64,000 nucleotides of DNA from Streptococcus infantis ATCC 700779 (GTDB lineage Bacteria; Bacillota; Bacilli; Lactobacillales; Streptococcaceae). Made by a program: the position numbers and the translations under genes. Shown here one piece after another: positions 57,420 to 64,000 of this stretch. The DNA lies in contig NZ_GL732439.1 in assembly GCF_000187465.1 (NCBI RefSeq), positions 665,060 to 729,059 of the forward strand. Direction: 5' to 3'. Positions within the stretch are counted from its first letter, which is position 1; the number at the start of each line of letters is the position of its first letter. The notes below the pieces were generated by a model. That model was not told the DNA's origin and ran no database searches. It worked only from the letters and a program-made list of their open reading frames with translations.

Positions 57420-58229
57420 ATGAGTGAAACAGGCTTTAAATATAGTATTTTAGCATCGGGTTCTAGTGGAAATTCCTTCTATCTAGAAACCTCTAAGAAA
57501 AAGATTTTAGTAGACGCAGGATTATCTGGTAAAAAAATTACAAGCTTATTGGGTGAAATCAATCGTAAGCCAGAAGATTTGGATGCTATTTTGATTACGC
57601 ATGAGCATGCTGACCATATTCATGGTGTCGGAGTTTTAGCCCGTAAGTATGGCATGGATCTTTACGCCAATGATAAAACCTGGCAAGCTATGGAAAATAG
57701 TAAGTATCTAGGTAAAGTTGACTCTTCACAAAAGCATATCTTTGAAATGGGAAAAACAAAAACATTTGGAGATATAGACATTGAGAGTTTTGGAGTTAGC
57801 CATGATGCAGTTGCTCCCCAATTCTACCGTTTTATGAAAGATGACAAGAGCTTTGTTATGCTGACTGATACAGGTTATGTTAGTGACCGTATGGCCGGCA
57901 TTGTCGAGAATGCAGATGGTTACTTGATTGAGTCTAATCATGATGTTGAGATCCTGAGAGCAGGATCATATGCTTGGCGACTCAAGCAACGCATCCTGTC
58001 TGACCTTGGTCACCTCTCGAATGAAGATGGTGCAGATGCCATGATTCGTACACTTGGAAATCGTACCAAGAAGATTTACCTAGGACATCTATCTAAAGAG
58101 AATAATATCAAGGAGCTAGCCCACATGACCATGGTCAATCAGCTAGCTCAAGCAGATCTAGGAGTAGGAGTGGATTTTCAAGTTTACGATACATCTCCAG
58201 ATACTGCAACACCTTTAACGGATATATAA
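57420..58229 (+). CDS. vicX: Metallo-beta-lactamase fold protein VicX (WalJ)
   Basis: 269 residues. Zinc motif THEHADHIHG near residue 60, then DTGYVSD and HLSNEDGADAM. YycJ/WalJ family, a DNA 5'-3' exonuclease tied to replication and cell-division control. Third gene of vicRKX, starting right after vicK. Confidence 0.94.
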   Translation: MSETGFKYSILASGSSGNSFYLETSKKKILVDAGLSGKKITSLLGEINRKPEDLDAILITHEHADHIHGVGVLARKYGMDLYANDKTWQAMENSKYLGKVDSSQKHIFEMGKTKTFGDIDIESFGVSHDAVAPQFYRFMKDDKSFVMLTDTGYVSDRMAGIVENADGYLIESNHDVEILRAGSYAWRLKQRILSDLGHLSNEDGADAMIRTLGNRTKKIYLGHLSKENNIKELAHMTMVNQLAQADLGVGVDFQVYDTSPDTATPLTDI

Positions 58230-58257
58230 AAATGAACACCTAATGGTGTTCATTTTT
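58228..58257 (+). terminator. vicRKX terminator
   Basis: AAATGAACACC and GGTGTTCATTT, 4-base loop, T run. Confidence 0.9.
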
Positions 58258-58308
58258 AATGAATCTTAGTTTTTAATTTATGCTATAATAATTTAATAAG
58301 CGATTATA

Positions 58309-59097
58309 ATGGAGAAATATGAATTGAAAAAGACTTGGAAATTTGCAGATTACTATGACACAACCATATTATTATTAGCATTGATATCTGTGATGCTAGT
58401 TATTTTGGGATTTATGGATGTTATAGATTTGGATAATCCACCTTACAATATTATTGATTTAATGATTTGGATAGTGTTTATAGTAGATTATCTATGGCGT
58501 TTCTTTACTAGTAAAAAAAAATTTCGTTTCATTATTGATAATGTTTTTGATTTATTAGCAATTCTTCCATTAAATGCTATTTTTACAGTTTTTCGTTTGG
58601 GACGTATTTTTCGTTTAGCAAAATTAACAAAATTAGTTAAACTTACAAGGTTATTAAGAATAATCGGTTTAAGTGGAAAATTAGAAAGAAAAGCTAGTAG
58701 ATTACTGCGAACGAATGGCTTGCTTTATATCTTATATGTCAATGTATTTATTGTATTTGTTGGAAGCTCAATCTTATCAGTTGTTGAGGAGAAGGCTTTT
58801 TCAGATAGTCTTTGTTGGGCTATTGTTACAGTAACAACTGTTGGTTATGGTGATATAGTCCCAAATTCGATATTTGGGAAATGGTTAGCAATAATCTTAA
58901 TGCTAGTGGGTATAGGAACGATTGGGATGCTGACTAGCGCCTTAACTAATTTTTTTGTTAAAGAAAATTCTAATGAAGAATCCAAATTAGAACAACTACA
59001 GAATGAATTGGTTATGCAAAGGCGTTTAGTTGAGAAGCAGGCTGAGAGAATTGAAGAACTTCATAAAATGGTACAAGAATTACTTAACAAGTATTAA
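58309..59097 (+). CDS. Voltage-sensor-type potassium channel
   Basis: 262 residues with six membrane segments. S4 carries basic residues at strict three-residue spacing: Arg96, 99, 102, Lys105, 108, 111, Arg114, 117. The filter is TVTTVGYGD (174-182) between S5 and S6. A coiled coil (about 222-260) should tetramerise it. TGC-TATAAT lies 20 bases upstream. No ribosome-binding site precedes the ATG; GGAG inside codons 1-2 could instead serve an in-frame TTG at 58324. Confidence 0.87.
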   Translation: MEKYELKKTWKFADYYDTTILLLALISVMLVILGFMDVIDLDNPPYNIIDLMIWIVFIVDYLWRFFTSKKKFRFIIDNVFDLLAILPLNAIFTVFRLGRIFRLAKLTKLVKLTRLLRIIGLSGKLERKASRLLRTNGLLYILYVNVFIVFVGSSILSVVEEKAFSDSLCWAIVTVTTVGYGDIVPNSIFGKWLAIILMLVGIGTIGMLTSALTNFFVKENSNEESKLEQLQNELVMQRRLVEKQAERIEELHKMVQELLNKY

Positions 59098-59110
59098 TTT
59101 AGAAAACACA

Positions 59111-59136
59111 AAAACCACTCAATCGAGTGGTTTTTT
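59111..59136. terminator. Bidirectional terminator (K+ channel and thioredoxin-like gene)
   Basis: AAAACCACTC-AATC-GAGTGGTTTTTT; A and T runs on both sides; it overlaps the end of the convergent gene by two bases. Confidence 0.88.
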
Positions 59137-59482
59137 ATAATCCAGCGAAATCTTTGATTTCTTGAGCTGACATAGAAGAATCACAACGGACCTTAATCTC
59201 TCCATTTTCAACAAGAACAAAACCTGGTACAGTTGGGATTTCGTAACGTGATCGGAAGTCTTGTAAAGCTTCAAGTTGGCTTGGCTCTTCACTATTAATG
59301 AAGTAGATGTGTGCTTTGGTTTCAGCCACTACACCAGCCAATGTGCCAGCAAATTTACGGCAGTAAGGACAAGTTTTGCGGCCGATAAAGAAAGTTGCTG
59401 TTTCTTGATTGTCGAGCGCTTCTTGAGCACGCGCAACTGTTGTCACTTCAAGATCTTTGATATTTTCTAAAAATTGTTCCAT
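59135..59482 (-). CDS. Thioredoxin-like protein (bacteriocin transport accessory, Bta-like)
   Basis: 115 residues. Thioredoxin fold with CPYC at about residues 38-41, a cis-Pro region (IPTVPGFVL), and no signal peptide. Similar to the pneumococcal protein named bacteriocin transport accessory (Bta), though no bacteriocin gene is nearby; a general thiol-disulfide role is likely. Lies downstream of pgm on the same strand. Confidence 0.82.
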   Translation of the reverse strand: MEQFLENIKDLEVTTVARAQEALDNQETATFFIGRKTCPYCRKFAGTLAGVVAETKAHIYFINSEEPSQLEALQDFRSRYEIPTVPGFVLVENGEIKVRCDSSMSAQEIKDFAGL

Positions 59483-59555
59483 GAGAATACCTCGCTTTCA
59501 TTGATAAGTCTAGTATGCCATAAAGTTTCCAAAAATGCTTAGATTTGATACGAAA

Positions 59556-59585
59556 AAAAGATGAGATTGATTTGTCTCATCTTTT
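59556..59585 (-). terminator. pgm terminator
   Basis: AGATGAGA and TCTCATCT stem; read on minus a T run follows. Confidence 0.85.
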
Positions 59586-59593
59586 ATAGGGCT

Positions 59594-61312
59594 TTATTTT
59601 ACAAAAGCATTGATTTCTGCTTCGATGTTAGTAATCTTAGCTTGTGATTCTTCGTTAGTTTCACCTACAACTGCAATGTAGAACTTAATTTTTGGTTCAG
59701 TACCTGAAGGTCGAACGGCAATCCATGAACCGTCAGCAAGTGTGTATTTCAAGACATCACTTGGAGGAGTTGTCAAGGTTGTTACAGTGCCATCAGCTGC
59801 AGTAGATGTTTGTGCTTTGAAGTCTTCAGTGGTTGAAACTGCTGTTGCGTTAAATTCTTTTGGACCATTTTCACGGAATTTCGTCATGATCGCTTTAATT
59901 TGCTCAGCACCGTCAACACCAGAAAGAGTAACAGAGATTGTCTTTTCAGCATAGTAGCCGTACTCTTTGTAGATTTCTTCGATACCATCTGCAAGAGTCA
60001 AACCACGAGAGCGGTAGTAGGAAGCAAGTTCAGCAACGACAAGAACAGCTTGGATAGCATCTTTATCACGCACGAATGGTTTAATCAAGTAACCAAAGCT
60101 TTCTTCAAATCCCATCATGTAAGTGTGGTTGTGTTTTTCTTCGAATTCTTGGATTTTTTCAGCGATAAATTTGAAACCAGTCAAGACATTAAACATGGTT
60201 GCGCCGTAGCTTTCAGCAATCTTCGTTACCAAGTCAGTTGAAACGATAGATTTGCAGAGAGCTGCGTTTTCTGGAAGAGTTCCAGCATTTTTATGAGCTT
60301 CCAAGATGTACTTAGCCATGATAGCTCCGATTTGGTTACCTGATAGGTTGAGGTAGCTACCATCTTTTTGAAGAACTTCAACACCAACACGGTCAGCGTC
60401 TGGGTCAGTTGCGACAAGAACATCTGCACCAACTTGACGACCAAGCTCTTCAGCAAGTGCAAAGGCTGCTTGACTTTCTGGGTTTGGAGATTTAACAGTT
60501 GAGAAGTCTGGGTCTGGAGTTGCTTGAGCTTCAACGACTTGAACAGAGTCAAATCCTGCTTGAGCAAGAGCACGACGAGCCAACATTTCACCAGTACCAT
60601 GAAGTGGTGTGTAGACAATCTTCATATCTTTACCGAATTCTTCAATCAAGGCTGGGTTGATGTTTACATCTTTAACTTCTTTGAGGTATTCTGCATCGAC
60701 TGCTTCACCAATAACTTCGATTAAACCTGAAGCTTTTTCAGCTTCCACATCAGCAACTTCAACTGCAAATGGATTTTCAATAGCACGAATATAAGTTGTC
60801 AAAGCGTCCGCATCGTGTGGAGGCATTTGACCACCATCTTCACCATAAACTTTGTATCCGTTAAATGGAGCTGGGTTGTGGCTAGCAGTAATCATGATAC
60901 CTGCAAAGCAGTTGAGGTGACGAACGGCAAATGAAAGTTCTGGAGTTGGACGGAGACTTTCAAAAACATACGATTTAATACCGTGTTTTGCAAGAACTGC
61001 TGCTGATTCAAAGGCAAATTCTGGAGAGAAGTGACGGCTATCATAAGCGATGGCAACACCACGTTCTTTTTCGTTTCCACCTTTTGATTCGATCAAACGA
61101 GCCAAACCTTCAGTTGCTTGGCGAACAACGTAGATATTAATGCGGTTTGTACCAGCACCAATCAAACCACGCATACCAGCAGTACCGAATTCAAGGTTTG
61201 TATAGAATGCGTCTTCCTTAGTTTTTTCGTCCATGCTTTCCAAATCACGGCGAAGATAGTCTGGAAGATCTGCGAAATCAACCCATTTTTGGTAGTTTTC
61301 TTGGTAAGCCAT
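59594..61312 (-). CDS. pgm: Phosphoglucomutase / phosphomannomutase (alpha-D-phosphohexomutase)
   Basis: Interconverts glucose-1-P and glucose-6-P, feeding UDP-glucose for capsule and glycolipids. 572 residues; active serine in TASHNPAPFNGYKVYG, metal loop ATDPDADRVG, sugar-binding GFEESFGYL, and phosphate loop RPSGTEPKIKFY. Supplies the glucose donor route for the glycolipid transferases here. AAAGGAG precedes the start. Confidence 0.96.
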   Translation of the reverse strand: MAYQENYQKWVDFADLPDYLRRDLESMDEKTKEDAFYTNLEFGTAGMRGLIGAGTNRINIYVVRQATEGLARLIESKGGNEKERGVAIAYDSRHFSPEFAFESAAVLAKHGIKSYVFESLRPTPELSFAVRHLNCFAGIMITASHNPAPFNGYKVYGEDGGQMPPHDADALTTYIRAIENPFAVEVADVEAEKASGLIEVIGEAVDAEYLKEVKDVNINPALIEEFGKDMKIVYTPLHGTGEMLARRALAQAGFDSVQVVEAQATPDPDFSTVKSPNPESQAAFALAEELGRQVGADVLVATDPDADRVGVEVLQKDGSYLNLSGNQIGAIMAKYILEAHKNAGTLPENAALCKSIVSTDLVTKIAESYGATMFNVLTGFKFIAEKIQEFEEKHNHTYMMGFEESFGYLIKPFVRDKDAIQAVLVVAELASYYRSRGLTLADGIEEIYKEYGYYAEKTISVTLSGVDGAEQIKAIMTKFRENGPKEFNATAVSTTEDFKAQTSTAADGTVTTLTTPPSDVLKYTLADGSWIAVRPSGTEPKIKFYIAVVGETNEESQAKITNIEAEINAFVK

Positions 61313-61348
61313 AGGAAATCTCCTTTAATATATAATCTAATCGCTTAA

Positions 61349-61377
61349 ATTATACCACGATTTGAAGTTTTAGTAAA
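61349..61377 (-). promoter_or_regulatory. pgm promoter
   Basis: Minus strand: TTTACT (61372-61377), 17-base spacer, TATAAT (61349-61354). Confidence 0.75.
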
Positions 61378-61429
61378 ACGTTAGCATGAGTTTCTGAAAA
61401 AGTTATGAAATGTACCTAAACCACAAGTC

Positions 61430-61458
61430 TTGAACGGCTTATCGAAACATGCTATACT
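61430..61458 (+). promoter_or_regulatory. ABC-F gene promoter placing +1 at the start codon
   Basis: TTGAAC (61430-61435), 17-base spacer, TATACT (61453-61458, TGC-extended), then ATG at 61465 after six bases. Confidence 0.78.
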
Positions 61459-61464
61459 AACTGT

Positions 61465-63366
61465 ATGATTATTTTACAAGCTAATAAAATCGAACGTTCT
61501 TTTGCAGGCGATGTTCTATTTGAGAATATTAATCTACAAGTTGATGAAAGAGATCGTATTGCTCTCGTTGGGAAAAATGGAGCAGGTAAGTCGACGCTAT
61601 TAAAGATATTAGTCGGGGAAGAAAAGCCAACTTCAGGTGAAATTAATAAGAAAAAAGACATTTCCCTTTCTTACTTAGCACAGGATAGTCGATTTGAATC
61701 CGAAAATACTATCTATGACGAGATGCTTCATGTTTTTGACGACTTACGTACTACAGAGAAACAGCTTCGCCAGATGGAGCTAGAGATGGGGGAAAAGACC
61801 GGTGCAGATCTCGATAAGCTCATGTCAGACTACGATCGTCTATCTGAAGAATTCCGTCAGGCTGGAGGATTTACCTATGAAGCTGATATTCGCGCCATTT
61901 TAAATGGTTTTAAGTTTCATGAGTCTATGTGGCAGATGAAAATTGCTGAGCTTTCTGGAGGTCAAAATACAAGATTAGCCCTAGCCAAAATGCTCCTTGA
62001 AAAGCCAAATCTCTTGGTTTTGGATGAGCCAACCAACCACCTAGATATTGAAACTATTGCTTGGTTAGAAAACTATTTGGTTAATTACAGTGGTGCCTTG
62101 ATAATTGTTAGTCACGACCGTTATTTCATAGATAAGGTAGCAACCATAACGCTCGACTTAACCAAACATTCTTTAGATAGGTACGTAGGAAACTACTCAA
62201 GCTTTGTGGAGCAGAAAGAGCAGAAGTTACTGACTGAAGCTAAGAACTACGAAAAGCAACAGAAGGAAATTGCTGCTTTAGAAGGCTTTGTTAATCGTAA
62301 TTTAGTACGAGCTTCGACCACCAAACGTGCCCAGTCCCGTCGCAAACAACTGGAAAAGATGGAGCGTTTGGATAAGCCTGAAGTTGGTAAGAAATCGGCT
62401 AATATGACCTTCCATTCTGATAAAGTATCAGGAAATGTAGTTTTGGCGGTTGAAAACGCTGCTATAGGTTATGATGGAGAAATACTATCAGAGCCTATCA
62501 ATCTCGATCTTCGTAAGATGAATGCCGTAGCAGTTGTAGGTCCGAATGGGATTGGAAAGACAACCTTTATCAAGTCTATTGTTGATCAGATTCCTTTTAT
62601 AAAGGGTGAGAAGCGTTTCGGTGCGAATGTTGAAGTTGGCTACTATGACCAAACTCAAAGTAAGTTGACACCAAGCAATACAGTTTTAGATGAACTTTGG
62701 AATGATTTTAGATTGACGCCAGAAGTGGAAATCCGAAATCGTTTAGGCGCCTTCCTTTTTTCAGGTGATGATGTTAAGAAATCAGTTGGCATGCTTTCAG
62801 GTGGAGAGAAAGCTCGCTTGTTACTGGCTAAACTATCAATGGAGAATAATAACTTCCTGATTCTTGATGAGCCGACCAACCATTTGGATATTGATAGTAA
62901 GGAAGTTCTGGAAAATGCCTTGATTGACTTCGATGGAACTCTTCTATTTGTCAGCCATGACCGTTATTTTATCAATCGTGTAGCTACACATGTTCTGGAA
63001 TTGTCCGAAAATGGTTCGACCGTCTATTTGGGTGATTATGACTATTATGTTGAGAAAAAAGCAGAGTTGGCAACTAGTCAAGAGGAGGAAGCGTCAGCTT
63101 ATAGCCAAGAAAAAGAGGCTTCTCCAGTTAATGACTATCAAGCCCAAAAAGAGAGTCAAAAAGAACTTCGTAAGCTAATGAGACAAATTGAAAACCTAGA
63201 GGCAGAAATCGAAGAACTGGAAACTCAGTCCCAAGCCTTTTCTGAACAAATGCACACTACCAATGATGCGGATGAACTCATGCAATTGCAGGCAGAACTC
63301 GATAAGATTAGTCAGCGCCAGGAAGAAGCTATGCTTGAGTGGGAAGAATTGTCGGAAAAAGTTTAA
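61465..63366 (+). CDS. ABC-F family ATPase (YdiF/Uup-type)
   Basis: 633 residues with two ABC cassettes and no membrane part. Cassette 1: GKNGAGKST, LSGGQNTRLALAK, LLVLDEPTNHLDI. Cassette 2: GPNGIGKTT, LSGGEKARLLLAK, FLILDEPTNHLDI. The linker carries an arm-like helix pair, and a C-terminal coiled coil (about 560-633) resembles Uup/YdiF. Such proteins act on ribosomes. No sign that it is a drug-resistance type. No ribosome-binding site before the ATG. Confidence 0.9.
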   Translation: MIILQANKIERSFAGDVLFENINLQVDERDRIALVGKNGAGKSTLLKILVGEEKPTSGEINKKKDISLSYLAQDSRFESENTIYDEMLHVFDDLRTTEKQLRQMELEMGEKTGADLDKLMSDYDRLSEEFRQAGGFTYEADIRAILNGFKFHESMWQMKIAELSGGQNTRLALAKMLLEKPNLLVLDEPTNHLDIETIAWLENYLVNYSGALIIVSHDRYFIDKVATITLDLTKHSLDRYVGNYSSFVEQKEQKLLTEAKNYEKQQKEIAALEGFVNRNLVRASTTKRAQSRRKQLEKMERLDKPEVGKKSANMTFHSDKVSGNVVLAVENAAIGYDGEILSEPINLDLRKMNAVAVVGPNGIGKTTFIKSIVDQIPFIKGEKRFGANVEVGYYDQTQSKLTPSNTVLDELWNDFRLTPEVEIRNRLGAFLFSGDDVKKSVGMLSGGEKARLLLAKLSMENNNFLILDEPTNHLDIDSKEVLENALIDFDGTLLFVSHDRYFINRVATHVLELSENGSTVYLGDYDYYVEKKAELATSQEEEASAYSQEKEASPVNDYQAQKESQKELRKLMRQIENLEAEIEELETQSQAFSEQMHTTNDADELMQLQAELDKISQRQEEAMLEWEELSEKV

Positions 63367-63371
63367 TAATA

Positions 63372-63398
63372 AAAAAGCAACGTCAACCGTTGCTTTTT
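63372..63398. terminator. Terminator between the ABC-F gene and tRNA-Arg
   Basis: AAAAAGCAACG and CGTTGCTTTTT; usable in both directions. Confidence 0.9.
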
Positions 63399-63410
63399 CC
63401 TTTATATCTA

Positions 63411-63482
63411 TCCACCCTGAGGGAATCGAACCCCCATCTCAAGAACCGGAATCTTACGTGATATCCATTACACTAAGGGTGG
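63411..63482 (-). tRNA. tRNA-Arg (anticodon CCG)
   Basis: 72 bases on the minus strand. Acceptor CCACCCT / AGGGTGG plus A73; D arm GTGTAATGGATATCAC; anticodon stem TAAGA/TCTTG with loop TTCCGGT (CCG); T arm GGGGG-TTCGATT-CCCTC. CCA is not encoded. Reads the rare CGG codon. Confidence 0.92.
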
Positions 63483-63550
63483 AAACTCTCATCATTATAT
63501 CAAAAATAGGAGTTTTACTCAAGACTAAAACCAATGTAAAAAGAGGAAGA

Positions 63551-63577
63551 AAAAAAGATTTAGACAATATCTAAATC
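63551..63577 (-). terminator. mscL terminator
   Basis: GATTTAGA (63557-63564) and TCTAAATC (63570-63577); T run on the minus strand. Confidence 0.8.
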
Positions 63578-63588
63578 CTTTTACATTT

Positions 63589-63969
63589 TTATTTTTTTTC
63601 AAGAAGTGCTTTGATTTCTTGAAGAACTTCCAATTCAGTTGGAGCTGCTGGAGCTTCTTCAACAACTTCTTCTTTCTTACGAAGGTTTTGAGCTTTTTCA
63701 ATAGCTTTAATCATGAAGAAGAGAACAGTACCAATTACAACGAAGTTGATAACAGCGCTCAAGAATTTACCATATGTAACACCATTCCAAGCAAGCTCCG
63801 CAATGTTTTGTACATTTGCAGCTTCCAAGGCTGGGTTCAATAGAAGTGGAGTGATGATATCATTAACAAATGAATTGATGATAGCACCAAAAGCAGTGGC
63901 GATGATCACACCGACAGCAAGGTCAACGACGTTGCCACGGAGCAAGAAATCTTTAAGTTCCTTTAACAT
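63589..63969 (-). CDS. mscL: Large-conductance mechanosensitive channel MscL
   Basis: 126 residues, opening under membrane tension in hypo-osmotic shock. N-terminal helix MLKELKDFLLRGNVVDLAVGVIIATAFG, second helix VINFVVIGTVLFFMIKAI, and a charged C-terminal coiled helix. GAAAGGAAA precedes the ATG. Its promoter lies at or past the window edge. Confidence 0.96.
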   Translation of the reverse strand: MLKELKDFLLRGNVVDLAVGVIIATAFGAIINSFVNDIITPLLLNPALEAANVQNIAELAWNGVTYGKFLSAVINFVVIGTVLFFMIKAIEKAQNLRKKEEVVEEAPAAPTELEVLQEIKALLEKK

Positions 63970-64000
63970 AATGTTTTCCTTTCAAAATTTATCAAATTTT

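Noticed and set aside
59135..59482. Bacteriocin cluster suggested by the Bta-like protein
   Set aside because: Neighbours are pgm and a K+ channel; no bacteriocin, ABC exporter or leader peptide is nearby.
61465..63366. ABC-F protein as an antibiotic-resistance (Msr/Lsa/Vga type) determinant
   Set aside because: Its C-terminal coiled coil and linker look like housekeeping YdiF/Uup, and the context is core.
63411..63482. tRNA-Arg as an integration site of a mobile element
   Set aside because: No integrase gene or repeated tRNA 3' end is visible in this window.

Overview
The window reads as a chromosome segment of a mitis-group Streptococcus (S. mitis / S. oralis / S. infantis type, related to but not identical with S. 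pneumoniae). Support: low-GC coding, a run of streptococcal marker genes (vicRKX, pavA/fbpA, coiA, prsA/ppmA, cpoA, nox, niaX/niaR, pepX), a RUP-like miniature element, a ComX-type box before coiA, and a MutY without its iron-sulfur ligands. Species cannot be fixed by eye. No plasmid, prophage, complete IS or CRISPR array was seen.

Layout. 1-6.2 kb: uvrB, a quinone reductase, two tandem frameshifted membrane-protein paralogs, a NUDIX hydrolase, and the niaR-niaX niacin regulator/transporter pair with a palindromic operator. 6.3-7.5 kb: rplJ-rplL behind an L10-type leader. 7.6-11.7 kb: a T-box leader driving a GFA-family gene and glyQ-glyS, then a DUF896 gene. 11.8-14.6 kb (minus): apbE and two FMN reductases, one carrying a PAS-like domain and a tail with two flavinylation-type motifs. 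14.9-19 kb: nox, a YitT protein, fbpA/pavA. 19-22.8 kb: ybeY-dgkA-era-mutM-coaE, rpmG, secG. 23-37 kb: rnr-smpB-tehB, a CARF-nuclease-like gene, coiA, pepF, an O-methyltransferase, prsA, ftsW, ppc. 37-40 kb: a Trp-type T-box and the trpXYZ-type ABC transporter.

40.4-43.9 kb is AT-rich accessory DNA: small unrelated ORFs, gene fragments and immunity-like proteins (TipC-like, Imm40-like) with no toxin in view. From 44 kb the core returns: dnaG-rpoD, a SufT-like gene, two glycolipid glycosyltransferases, PspC and DUF4044 miniproteins, obg, pepX, mutY, vicRKX, a voltage-sensor-type K+ channel, a thioredoxin-like protein, pgm, an ABC-F ATPase, tRNA-Arg(CCG) and mscL.

Most noteworthy: (1) the compact apbE / FMN-reductase operon, whose last product ends in two exact DATSGAS motifs 20 residues apart, suggesting a soluble flavinylated redox carrier; (2) a Card1/Can2-like CARF-nuclease homolog beside competence gene coiA with no CRISPR array in view; (3) the orphan immunity cluster; (4) tandem paralogs each broken at a short sequence repeat; (5) three promoters whose -10 box lies 6-7 bases before the start codon, predicting leaderless mRNAs.
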